A stretch of 45,065 nucleotides of DNA from an uncultured Clostridia bacterium (GTDB lineage Bacteria > Bacillota > Clostridia > TANB77 > CAG-508). Under the pieces are notes generated by a model. The model was given only the letters and a program-made list of their open reading frames with translations, was not told the origin of the DNA and did no database searches. Every line of letters begins with the position of its first letter. Position 1 is the first letter of the stretch. The DNA lies in NCBI GenBank assembly GCA_944386755.1, contig CALXCF010000012.1, positions 1-45,065 of the forward strand, given 5' to 3'. The position numbers were made by a program, and so were the translations under genes. Below are positions 34,424 to 43,270 of the stretch, in pieces.

Positions 34424-34600
34424 AGTTTCATTATAAAATTTTTTACTAATTATGAATGCGACTGGAATAGCAATAGAACTTCTTAAATCCAAAGTAACGG
34501 AGGGTCCTGTTTTCGGGAAGTACCGTTACTTTTATTTTAGAAGTTCTTTGCGTTATGAAAGGTAGCCAAGTAATTAGTAAAAAATTTTTATAATGAAACT
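34424..34600. repeat. Structured palindrome, family 2, copy E
   Basis: Outer arms: AGTTTCATTATAAAATTTTT with TACTAATTA, and the complementary TAATTAGTA through ATAATGAAACT. Inner arms: AGAACTTCT/AGAAGTTCT and AAGTAACGG/CCGTTACTT. Unpaired segments GAATGCGACTGGAATAG, GGGTCCTGTTTTCGGG and GGTAGCCAAG match copy D. It lies between the surface protein gene and the CorC promoter. Confidence 0.78.
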
Positions 34601-34656
34601 CTTATTTACCTTGTTGTTAATTTTAAAAATATTAAAATAAAGGAGTTATATGAATT

Positions 34657-35941
34657 TTACATACCTGTAACAGGCAATGTTTTTACTTGTTTTAACGAAA
34701 CCTCTTTTGTTTTTTGAGTTTTATGGATTTCAATTTCTGGTTCATCTTCTTTTGTATTATTAACTTCGATTGTAATTTGTTCATGTAAGTCTAATTCAAA
34801 ATCAATTAATTGTTCATATTTAGTATATCCCTCAATTCCTTTTGTTTCTCTCAAATAATATATTCCTGGAATAATATTATTTATTTCTATTTTTCCTTCT
34901 TCATCTGTTTTCAATCCAGAATATACTACATTTTTATTTTCATCTAATAATTCAAATTCTACATTTGCAAGTTTTTCTCCTGTTTCGTTATCCTTTTTTA
35001 CTATAATGATTTTAGTTTCATTTTTTGGATAACTATCTTTTGTACTTCCACTACCATCATCATATGTTGCTGCTACTAATGCATAATCTTGATTTGTGCT
35101 ATTGGGAGCTTTTCCATACAATACTGGTTTTGTTTCAATTTTTGTTTCTACTGATAAATTAAATTCTCCTTTTTCTGTAAGATTTTTTATAGGTATCAGT
35201 ACTTTAAATTTTTCTGTTGGTGCAAAATCACTTGTTTCTTGATTTTGTAGATTTGTTAATTTTATTCCACCTAAATCTTGATTATTATCTCTACTTAATG
35301 TTATGTGATATGATGTTATTGTAGTATCTGCTGATACCGAAAATGTTTTTGATAAGTAGTTTTTATCTATATCATCTTGCTTCCAATCATCATCATTTTT
35401 ATTTATTTGTATGGTGTTAGAAATTATTGTTTCAGTAGAATTTTGTGCATTAGCTATAATTTGTTTCATTGCATTTAAAGTTCTTACTCCTGCTTCTCCT
35501 ATTGGTTCATAGTCATTTATATCATTTCCATGTATGTAACAATATATTGCCTGTTTTGTTGCTGTAAATGCTTCTTCTTTAGTTGCACATCCTAATTCTT
35601 CTATTGTTTTATATGGATATCCATTTATTAGATATCGCCACAAACCAACATCTTTAATTGTGTCTTCAATTGAAACTGTATATCCATTTGTGTCTGCTCC
35701 GTTTTTTAGTTTTGTCTAAGCAATATGCAGGATATGAGACTCCATTATAGTCATATTGAACATAATCTACAATTCTCGCTGAACCTTGATATTTTACTAA
35801 ATATGGGCATCTTCCAATTGAATAAACATGAGCAGCATCTAATGTTACTGCATTTGAAGAGTTTATAAATACTAATGAACTTAGTAATATCAATGAACTG
35901 ACTAAAAGTAGCTTTTTAAATATTTTTTTAGTTTTTGTCAA
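34657..35941 (-). CDS. Thioester-domain surface protein with LPVTG, needs a +1 frame change at CGG 35701-35699
   Basis: A TTG start with AAGGAAGTGA upstream gives a signal peptide (LLLVSSLILLSSLVF). The start of a thioester (TQXA-type) domain follows with the Cys in YPAYCLDKTKK, then CGG; the frame would stop nine codons later. Skipping the C gives GGA and continues GADTNGYTVSIEDTIKDVG, GYPYKTIEELG and ATKQAIYCYIHGND, the Gln side of the thioester. A beta domain and a prealbumin/SpaA-like repeat (VKKDNETGEKLANVEFELLD, YYLRETKGIEGYTKY) follow. The joined 427-residue protein ends TLPVTGM with no membrane tail, unlike normal sortase substrates. It is likely an adhesin anchored by the sortase encoded just upstream on the transcript. 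Confidence 0.85.
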
Positions 35942-35994
35942 TAAAATTCACTTCCTTTTTTAGCTTAATTTTAATTTTTATTGCTTCTTTTTTA

Positions 35995-36708
35995 TTATTT
36001 TTCTTCCGTTGCTTGTACACATCTTCTGTACTTAGGTTCATTTTCAACACATGTGATTAATGTTAGTGTATTTTCTTCTGTATCTTCTAGATATGTCCAA
36101 TCTGTATCTTCAATTATTACTTGTTTTTCAACTATATATTTACGTATTTTATTGTTATAACAATAATTAATGATGTCTCCTTCCTTCAATTTCTTTATGT
36201 CTGCGAAATAATTATTTTCATACCCTCTATTGTGTGCTGCTAATCCTATGTTTCCTATCCAGTTTTGTGTTTCCTCAAAATGTCCAACATACTTGTCCAT
36301 TATTTCTTTAGTTGTTCCTTCTTGTATTTCTGCTTTTAAAGAAATTGATGGAATTTCTATATACCAGTTTTCACTTCTATCTTCAGTTTTACCTATATAA
36401 TTATCAATATTTTCTTGATTTTGAATATTTGAACTAATTTCGTTAGATAATGCTATGTCTGATGTCTCTATATTATTTTGATTTACTGTAAATCCCGCTT
36501 TTAATGATGCTTTTTGTGACAAAAAATCTAAATTAGAATAACAAAAATTTATGATAAAAAATATTGAAATACTAATTATAAAAGTTAATACATTAATAAA
36601 AGTATTGGTATAAATATATTTTTTTATATTTTTATCATCTCCAATCTTATTATCTTTATTGTTCTTTTGTGCGGAAAACTTGATTTTTTCGAAAAAATTT
36701 TTGAACAA
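35995..36708 (-). CDS. Class D-type sortase
   Basis: The catalytic His is in GLAAHNRGYENNYFADI, the Cys in TLTLITCVENEP and the Arg in YRRCVQATEE. One transmembrane helix (about residues 37-57) anchors it. It joins LPxTG-type substrates to the wall or to a pilin and lies 54 bases upstream of an LPVTG surface protein. The start is uncertain: the TTG at 36708 has no binding site and is only about 27 bases from the predicted transcript start. An internal GGAGATGA site about 25 residues in precedes only an AUA codon. Confidence 0.85.
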   Translation of the reverse strand: MFKNFFEKIKFSAQKNNKDNKIGDDKNIKKYIYTNTFINVLTFIISISIFFIINFCYSNLDFLSQKASLKAGFTVNQNNIETSDIALSNEISSNIQNQENIDNYIGKTEDRSENWYIEIPSISLKAEIQEGTTKEIMDKYVGHFEETQNWIGNIGLAAHNRGYENNYFADIKKLKEGDIINYCYNNKIRKYIVEKQVIIEDTDWTYLEDTEENTLTLITCVENEPKYRRCVQATEEK

Positions 36709-36740
36709 ATCTAGTTTGAATTAAATTTAACTCTAAAAAT

Positions 36741-36807
36741 ATTATATTACATTTTTTTCCAGTTGTAAAGTTTTTTTCATCGCAAAATTCGACAAAAGTG
36801 TGTCGAA
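36741..36807 (-). promoter_or_regulatory. Sortase-adhesin promoter with upstream TTCGACA/TGTCGAA dyad
   Basis: TTTACA and TATAAT (36741-36769) are spaced 17 bases apart. At 36788-36807 lies TTCGACA, six bases, TGTCGAA. Each half matches the core Spo0A box (TGTCGAA), with TTTT on the expected side of one. The dyad also forms a 7-base-pair hairpin just after the upstream nuclease gene, so it may instead be a weak terminator. Confidence 0.5.
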
Positions 36808-36836
36808 CCTTTGTGTTTCTAAGCATAGAATTTTTA

Positions 36837-37788
36837 TTATTTTTCTGTTTCTTCCATAATTTTTTCTATTTCTTCTCTATTTATTTCTGTTAATTCTGAA
36901 ATTTGTTCTATTGGCATATTAGCTTTTAGCATCTTTTTTATTACTTCTTCCTTGCCTTCTTTTCTACCTTCTTTTCTACCTTCTTTTAGACCTTCTTTTC
37001 TACCTTCTTTTAGACCTTTTTCCCTTCCTTCTTCTAATCCTAACTTCATTCCTTCTCTTCTGGCTTGTCCCATATCGCTGTTATAATCCATTTCCCATTT
37101 TTCTCTTAGCCATTGCAATCTTCTTTCTGCTTCTTCTCCTGTTAAGTAATTCATTTCTACTCTTGCTTTTTTGATTACTTCATTCTTTTCCTCTGCCATC
37201 CTTGCTCTCTCTCCTTTATAATCATCTATAAATGCTAGCCATTGATTTAATTTATCATCCATATCTACTTTAGCATTCCTAAACTTTGGTAGTTCTATAA
37301 AATACCACTTCATATTTTTTAACATTTCATAATCTCTATGCTCTTTTAATACTATTTCTGTCTCAGATATGTATTCTTCAAATCCTAGCATTTCATAATC
37401 CAAAATATTTACTATAATTAATTTTTTAATGTCTTTATACTCTGTTCCGCCTTTTGGTTTCTCTTGCTATCATTTTTGAGCCATAAAATACTGTCCTGTT
37501 TTCAAAAGATTCTTTCTTTTTTACTTGTAATTCCACATTCACAAGTATTCCATCATTCAACTCTACTTGTAAATCTATACTTCCACCTTTTTCATCTTTT
37601 GATAGTCTTTCTAAATCTACTTCTTCTTGTATCCTTATTTGTTTAATTTCAATTTTTAATAAAGATTCTAAAAAATCCACTAAAAATTCTTCATTTCCTT
37701 TTCTTGAAAAAAATGCTTTAAATATCACATCATCTTTCAAACTTATTTCTTTTGTTTCTTCATTTCTTATAGTTTTTTTATTTTCCAT
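36837..37788 (-). CDS. Rpn-family PD-(D/E)XK nuclease/transposase-like protein, needs a +1 frame change at CGG 37449-37447
   Basis: From the ATG at 37788, 113 codons give LKDDVIFKAFFSRKGNEEFL, the nuclease core with GGSIDLQVELNDGILVNVEL and VKKKE, and end ARETKR. CGG follows, with a stop four codons on. Skipping the C gives GGA and continues GTEYKDIKKLIIVNILDYEM to 36837. This restores the family pattern G-x-x-Y followed by a hydrophobic strand and ILD. The joined 316-residue protein has the usual length. The C-terminus carries KEGR-type repeats (EGLKEGRKEGRKEGKEE) and a helix common in this family. Members are called recombination-promoting nucleases or mis-annotated transposases. Confidence 0.85.
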
Positions 37789-37801
37789 ATATGTCCTTTC
37801 T

Positions 37802-37847
37802 ATTATACTAATTAAATTGATATGTCAAAAGAAACATATCAGTTTAA
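37802..37847 (-). promoter_or_regulatory. Promoter with overlapping inverted repeat upstream of the Rpn-family gene
   Basis: TATAAT lies at 37802-37807 with TTTTGA 17 bases upstream (or TTGACA at 15). A 14-base inverted repeat (TTAAATTGATATGT and ACATATCAGTTTAA, one mismatch, 8-base loop) covers the -35 region, a typical operator position. The remaining 300 or so bases to 38140 hold nothing I can name beyond AT-rich sequence. Confidence 0.5.
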
Positions 37848-38139
37848 TTTAGCAAATTTTATAAATTTTCTAATCAAAATCTATTTTCTTTGGTTTGTTC
37901 ACTTATTATCTTAAGTATAAATTTGGTTCTTATTATAAGATATAGAAACACACAAAAGGAGACTTTTTTACTTGCTACTTTATTTTTGGATTTTTGAGAT
38001 AATGATAAATAAATTATTGCTAAGATTTAAATTTTGAAATCGAATTATACTTTGACTAAAATCAAAATAACTTAAAAATTTTGATTAGAATATTTATATA
38101 TATAGCATAATTTCCATTATTTGTAAATAGTTTTTATAA

Positions 38140-38180
38140 AAAAATTAAAAACTTCCCAAACTTTTACCGAGTTTGGGAAG
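38140..38180 (-). terminator. Intrinsic terminator after the two-component operon
   Basis: CTTCCCAAAC and GTTTGGGAAG form a perfect 10-base-pair stem, and on the minus strand the tail is T-rich. It follows the histidine kinase stop codon by about 20 bases. Confidence 0.88.
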
Positions 38181-38199
38181 AAAGATACATCTTTTTTTG

Positions 38200-39726
38200 T
38201 TAATTGTTTAAATTTCCTAGATCAAGTTCTATGTAAAATTCCACACCATCTTCATGATTTATAACGCCATAGTTGTTTCCGTAATTACTCATAATTGCCC
38301 TTACAAATGATAAACCTATACCTGTTCCACCATCATTTCTATTTCTTGATTGGTCAATTTTATAAAATCTATTCCAAATTTTTGTCATTTGGCCTTCTTC
38401 AATTTGCTCTCCTGTATTAAATACTTTTATTCTTACTTTATTTTTTTCTATATTTACTTCATTTTCTATTCTAATATATTTGTTTCCATACTTTTCTTCT
38501 ACGTGTTTAATTGCATTTGTTAGGTAATTTGTAATTACTTGTTCAATATAGAAATCATCAGCTACAACATTTATTTCTTCTGGAGTTTTAAATTCTACAT
38601 TTGCTTGTTTTTCTTCTAGCATTACTTGTGATTTTCTTACTACTTCTTTTTCCAATTCAACAATATTAAATTCTTTATCGTTAAATTCTCTTTTCCCATA
38701 TTCTAGTTTCATTAAGTCAAGTAGTTCTTTAACGAGTTTGTCCATTTTATTTGTTTCATCTAAGATTACTTCAGCGTAGAATTTTCTACTTTCTTCATCT
38801 GAATTTACATTTTCAAGCAAACCTTCACTATATCCTTGAATCAAAGCAATAGGAGTTTTTAATTCATGTGATACATCTGATATAAAGCTCTTTCTCATTT
38901 CATCTATTTTTGATTTTTCCTCAATATCTCTTTCTAGTTCATTGTTTGTGCTTCTTAATTGTTTGATTGTCTTTTCCAATTTCTCTGACATGGTATTAAT
39001 ACTTTTTCCTAAGTTGTTTATTTCGTCTCCCGCATCTGTAATTTGATATTTGTGACTAAAGTCTAAATTAGACATGTTTTTTGCTATTTTATTTAGCTCT
39101 AAAATAGGGTCTGTAAATTTTCTAGATACGTATGAAACTATAACTGCTGCAATTAATATCGCAAATCCTGCCATTAAATATAAGAAATTATTAGATATTT
39201 TTACACTTTCTTGTATTGATGTTATTGGAATTCTTATATATAGCAAATATCCATTATCTAATATTGCTGATAATAATATATATGTAACTCCATTATTGTT
39301 GTCCTTCATTCTTTTAATTGTAAATTTATTCCCATTTTCAATTACTTCTCCTGATTCTGTATGAAATCTATTAGTCATTTCATTCATTTCACCTAGTGTT
39401 GATAAAAAATCTTTGTCAGAAGTATATACATTTATATTTTGATTATTTTTTATTAATATGTCAAAATTGTTTTTTATAGCAACTGTTTCTAATACAGATC
39501 CTATTGAGTAATTTTCATTTTCTTCATTGTTGTAATAATTATTGACAGTATTATATACATCTTTTAAAGCTCGTGTTTTACTAAATAAATAGAATTGTCC
39601 AAAAACAAAGTTATTTACTAATATTAAAAATAAAATAATTAATAAAATTACTACAGATAAAGTTATAAATAGTCTAACTCTTACTGATTTTAGTGCTTGT
39701 TTTATCCTTTCTATTTTTGCCTTCAT
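38200..39726 (-). CDS. Sensor histidine kinase (PhoR/VanS-like)
   Basis: This 508-residue kinase has a transmembrane helix at about 18-42, an extracellular sensor of about 130 residues and a second helix at about 182-202. A HAMP linker follows, then HisKA with the phosphorylated His in FISDVSHELKTPIALIQGYS. HATPase_c has the N box in VITNYLTNAIKH and a G box in GGTGIGLSFVRAIM. It starts 43 bases after the response regulator gene and forms its partner. The signal is unknown. Confidence 0.93.
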   Translation of the reverse strand: MKAKIERIKQALKSVRVRLFITLSVVILLIILFLILVNNFVFGQFYLFSKTRALKDVYNTVNNYYNNEENENYSIGSVLETVAIKNNFDILIKNNQNINVYTSDKDFLSTLGEMNEMTNRFHTESGEVIENGNKFTIKRMKDNNNGVTYILLSAILDNGYLLYIRIPITSIQESVKISNNFLYLMAGFAILIAAVIVSYVSRKFTDPILELNKIAKNMSNLDFSHKYQITDAGDEINNLGKSINTMSEKLEKTIKQLRSTNNELERDIEEKSKIDEMRKSFISDVSHELKTPIALIQGYSEGLLENVNSDEESRKFYAEVILDETNKMDKLVKELLDLMKLEYGKREFNDKEFNIVELEKEVVRKSQVMLEEKQANVEFKTPEEINVVADDFYIEQVITNYLTNAIKHVEEKYGNKYIRIENEVNIEKNKVRIKVFNTGEQIEEGQMTKIWNRFYKIDQSRNRNDGGTGIGLSFVRAIMSNYGNNYGVINHEDGVEFYIELDLGNLNN

Positions 39727-39768
39727 TTTAACTTCGTTCCTTTCATAACTTAATATTTAAATATTAAG

Positions 39769-40446
39769 TTATTTTACTTCAAATTTATAACCTACTCCTC
39801 TCATGGTTTTTATATATTTACCTTTTTTACCTAATTTGTGACGTATTTTCTTTATATGACTATCTATTGTTCTGGAGTCACCATAATAGTCATAGTTCCA
39901 TACATTATTTAATATTTTGTCACGTGATAAAGCAATGTCTTTATTTTCTACAAGATAAGTTAATAATTCATATTCTCTAAGGCTAAGTTCAATAGGTTTT
40001 CCATCTACTTTTACTGTTCTTCCTTCTTTATCAATTTCTATTCCGCCATAGTCTTTCACATCTTTTACATCTGGAGCAGTTCTTTTTAAAATCGCTTCAA
40101 CTCTTGCAACTAATATTTTAGGACTAAATGGTTTTGATATATATTCATCAACACCTAATTCAAATCCAAATAATTCGTCTTGTTCTTCTCCTCTTGCTGT
40201 CAACATAATAATTGGAACTTTTGAAGTTTGACGAATTTGTCTTAAAACTGACCATCCATCTAATTTAGGCATCATTACATCCAGTAATATTAATGATATT
40301 TTGTTTTGATTGGCTTCGAAAATTTCTAATGCTTTTTCTCCGTCTTCTGCTTCTAAAGTAGAATAACCTTTTGCTGTCAAAAAGTCTTTTATCAATTTTC
40401 TCATTCTTGCTTCATCATCTACAATTAAAATACAATCATTAATCAT
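39769..40446 (-). CDS. OmpR/PhoB-family response regulator
   Basis: This 225-residue regulator has a receiver domain (acidic pocket ILIVDDEARM, phospho-Asp in LILLDVMMPKLDG, Lys in EYISKPFSP). The winged-helix DNA-binding domain reads LSLREYELLTYLVENKDIALSRDKILNNVW and ends in RTIDSHIKKIRHKLG. It is expressed with the downstream histidine kinase gene. Confidence 0.95.
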   Translation of the reverse strand: MINDCILIVDDEARMRKLIKDFLTAKGYSTLEAEDGEKALEIFEANQNKISLILLDVMMPKLDGWSVLRQIRQTSKVPIIMLTARGEEQDELFGFELGVDEYISKPFSPKILVARVEAILKRTAPDVKDVKDYGGIEIDKEGRTVKVDGKPIELSLREYELLTYLVENKDIALSRDKILNNVWNYDYYGDSRTIDSHIKKIRHKLGKKGKYIKTMRGVGYKFEVK

Positions 40447-40545
40447 TTTAATTTCATTCCTTTTTCTTTATTTTTTATATATTATACTTGAGATTTATGT
40501 CTAAATTGTGAATTTTTCATAATATTTCATTTCTTCTATAACTTT

Positions 40546-40572
40546 AAAAGAGTATCGTGATGATACTCTTTT
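40546..40572. terminator. Terminator hairpin between mscS and response regulator gene
   Basis: AAAAGAGTATC and GATACTCTTTT form an 11-base-pair stem with T-rich flank; it follows the mscS stop on the minus strand. Confidence 0.8.
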
Positions 40573-40595
40573 GTATTTATTGACACATTTTATAT

Positions 40596-41660
40596 TTAAC
40601 TTCTGACATATACATTTTGTGTATCATATGCTACTTTAATATTTTCTTCTTCTAATATTTTCATTAATTTGTAATTTATATCTTCACATTCTGCTAAATA
40701 ACTATCATATCCTACTGAGTCTGTATATGTGTATATTAGCATATTAATTCCTTCTTCATTAATGTTGTCAAACCTTACAATTGTCTCTTCATCTAATATA
40801 CTTTCTCTTTCATGTAACATTTTTTCTACCCTTTGTTTTAGTCTCTGTAATTTTTCTACTGGTGTCCCTAATTCTAATCTTAAATTTACTTTATATCTTC
40901 TTCGTTCCATTTTACTCCAATTTATTACTGATGAATCTGCGATTTTTGAATTTGGTACATTTAGAATTGAATTTTCAAATGTTCTAATTCTTGTTGTTCT
41001 AAATGTAATATCTTCTATTGTTCCTTCATATGAATCCATTTGAATCCAATCACCTACATTGAATGGTTTGTCTAAAAATATTACAAAACCTCCAAATAGG
41101 TTTTTAGCAGTGTCTTGGGCTGCTAAAGTTATTATTACTCCACCTATACCTAATCCAGCAATTAATCCTGTCAAATCAATTCTAAGTAGCGCTAGAACGA
41201 TAAAAGCTGTAATTATATATATTATTGCTCTTACTATTTTTAAAATAAATTCGAGTGTTGTATCATCTATTTCTCTTTTAGATTTTTGTTTCATTTTGAC
41301 AACTAAAGTTGATTTAATAGTGAAACTTTTTGCAAGTCCTATCGCAAATGCAATTACACTTATTATTTCAAATGCAATTGTTACATACCCCATTACTTCT
41401 TGACTTAAATTTAGTGGTTTCTTTAAAAATAGAACTGCTAAATAAATTCCTAAAATTATAAAGAATACTTTTAATGGGCTATAAAATGCACTTTCTCTTA
41501 TATCTTTAGCTTTTTTTGATTTTAATTTAAACATTCTAATAATTGCATATGCTATTGTTGAGCTAAATATTCTAAATACTATGATTATTCCTATTGCTAT
41601 TATTATATCTATTATTTCTAATGAAGTAATATTACTTACAAACTCATTAAATTGCTCCAT
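40596..41660 (-). CDS. Small-conductance mechanosensitive channel (MscS family)
   Basis: This 354-residue channel has about four N-terminal helices. The pore and beta domain of MscS follow, with LTGLIAGLGIGGVIITLAAQ, NLFGGFVIFLDKPFNVGDWI and the signature EGTIEDITFRTTRIRTFENS with VPNS. It releases osmolytes at hypo-osmotic shock. It is downstream of rpoD on the same strand. Confidence 0.92.
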   Translation of the reverse strand: MEQFNEFVSNITSLEIIDIIIAIGIIIVFRIFSSTIAYAIIRMFKLKSKKAKDIRESAFYSPLKVFFIILGIYLAVLFLKKPLNLSQEVMGYVTIAFEIISVIAFAIGLAKSFTIKSTLVVKMKQKSKREIDDTTLEFILKIVRAIIYIITAFIVLALLRIDLTGLIAGLGIGGVIITLAAQDTAKNLFGGFVIFLDKPFNVGDWIQMDSYEGTIEDITFRTTRIRTFENSILNVPNSKIADSSVINWSKMERRRYKVNLRLELGTPVEKLQRLKQRVEKMLHERESILDEETIVRFDNINEEGINMLIYTYTDSVGYDSYLAECEDINYKLMKILEEENIKVAYDTQNVYVRS

Positions 41661-41731
41661 AAACTTTTCTCACTTTCTTTAATATCCTTTGTTATAACAA
41701 CGCAAGATGCTGATTATTGTTTGAATTAGCC

Positions 41732-43231
41732 TTAGCCCATGTAGTCACGCAACTTCTTACTCCTACTAGGATGTCTCAACTTTCTCAAGGCCTTAGCCTC
41801 AATTTGTCTAATTCTCTCACGAGTAACCTCAAATTCACGTCCAACCTCTTCCAAAGTTCTAGCCTTACCATCTTCTAGTCCAAATCTCAATTTTAGAACT
41901 TTAGCTTCTCTTGGTGTTAAAGTATTCATTACTTCTTCCAATTGTTCTTTTAATAGAGTATAAGCTGCTGAATCATGTGGTTCTGGGCTATCTTCATCTT
42001 GAATAAAGTCTCCTAAATGACTATCATCTTCTTCACCAATTGGTGTTTCTAATGACACCGGATCTTGTGCTATTTTTTGAATTTCCATTACTTTTTCTAC
42101 AGGTATTTCCATTTCAGCTGCAATTTCTTCTGGGGTTGGTTCTCTTCCCATTTGTTGTAAAAGATGTCTTGAAGTTCTAATTAATTTATTAATTGTCTCT
42201 ACCATATGAACTGGTATACGAATTGTTCTTGCTTGGTCTGCTATTGCTCTTGTTATTGCTTGTCTAATCCACCATGTTGCATAAGTACTAAATTTAAATC
42301 CTTTTGTATAGTCAAATTTTTCTACTGCCTTTATTAATCCCATGTTACCTTCTTGTATTAAATCTAAGAATAACATTCCTCTTCCAACATATTTTTTAGC
42401 TATACTTACTACTAATCTTAAGTTTGATTCTGCTAATTTTTGTTTTGCTTCTTCATCACCTTTTAGTATTCTTTTTGCTAAATCTAGTTCTTCATCATAT
42501 GTTAAAAGCGGGATTCTTCCAATTTCTCTTAGATACATTCTAACAGGATCATCTACATTTATTCCTTCATAACTTGTGTCTGTAATTTCATCTAATTTTA
42601 AATCTTCTACTTCTTTTAAATCTTCTATATCTGGTTCTTCATCTAAGTCATCATTTAATAAATCCACTCCTAGTTCTTCAAAAGCATCAAATACTTTATC
42701 AATTTGGTCTGGATTTACATCATCTAATTCAGAAGCTAAATCACCATAGGTAATTGTTCCTTTTTCTTTAGCCTTTTTTAGAATATTATTTACTTTTTCA
42801 TTTTTTAATGCATCATCATCTTTTTCTTCATTTTCTGCGTCATTATTTTTTTCTTCTTCTAAATTTTGTTCTTTATCTTGTTTTTTATTTTCTTTTTCGC
42901 TTTTATCCTTTTTATTTTCCTTTTCTTTTTCATGTTCTACTGCTTTTTTCTTTGCTATTTTTCTTGCTTTTTCCATTTTTTCTATTTTTTCGCTGTTACT
43001 TGTTTTTTTGCTATCTTGTTTTTTCTCTGCCTTATTTTTTGTCTCTACTTTGTCTGTGCTTTTTTTGTCTTTTTTATCTTCTTTTTTTACTTCATCTTTT
43101 TTCTTTGTTGTTTCTTTTTTATTTGTTTCTTTCTTTGCTTCACTTTTCTTTTCTTTTTTTGTTGTTTCTTTTTTTACGTTAGTTGTCTTTTTTTCTTCAT
43201 TCTCTTTTAATTCTTCTTTTTTCTTTGCCAT
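41732..43231 (-). CDS. rpoD: RNA polymerase primary sigma factor RpoD (SigA)
   Basis: The ATG at 43231 (MAKKKEELK) is preferred because an upstream ATG at 43243 abuts AAAGGA. The 499-residue product has a Lys/Glu-rich extension of about 140 residues. Region 1.1 follows, then region 1.2 ([16 protein letters not shown]), region 2 ([59 protein letters not shown]), region 3 and region 4 ([38 protein letters not shown]). Most SigA proteins of Firmicutes are about 370 residues. It follows dnaG, the usual order. Confidence 0.96.
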   Translation of the reverse strand: MAKKKEELKENEEKKTTNVKKETTKKEKKSEAKKETNKKETTKKKDEVKKEDKKDKKSTDKVETKNKAEKKQDSKKTSNSEKIEKMEKARKIAKKKAVEHEKEKENKKDKSEKENKKQDKEQNLEEEKNNDAENEEKDDDALKNEKVNNILKKAKEKGTITYGDLASELDDVNPDQIDKVFDAFEELGVDLLNDDLDEEPDIEDLKEVEDLKLDEITDTSYEGINVDDPVRMYLREIGRIPLLTYDEELDLAKRILKGDEEAKQKLAESNLRLVVSIAKKYVGRGMLFLDLIQEGNMGLIKAVEKFDYTKGFKFSTYATWWIRQAITRAIADQARTIRIPVHMVETINKLIRTSRHLLQQMGREPTPEEIAAEMEIPVEKVMEIQKIAQDPVSLETPIGEEDDSHLGDFIQDEDSPEPHDSAAYTLLKEQLEEVMNTLTPREAKVLKLRFGLEDGKARTLEEVGREFEVTRERIRQIEAKALRKLRHPSRSKKLRDYMG

Positions 43232-43270
43232 CCTTATTATCATTCCTTTCTCAAGTTTTATCCTTTATTC

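Noticed and set aside
7731..37788. Five split genes as ordinary pseudogenes or sequencing indels
   Set aside because: All breaks are +1, all coincide with CGG and restore a glycine. None is accompanied by other lesions except DDILS in ispA, and several lack a homopolymer. Random decay would not give this pattern, although re-sequencing is still worthwhile.
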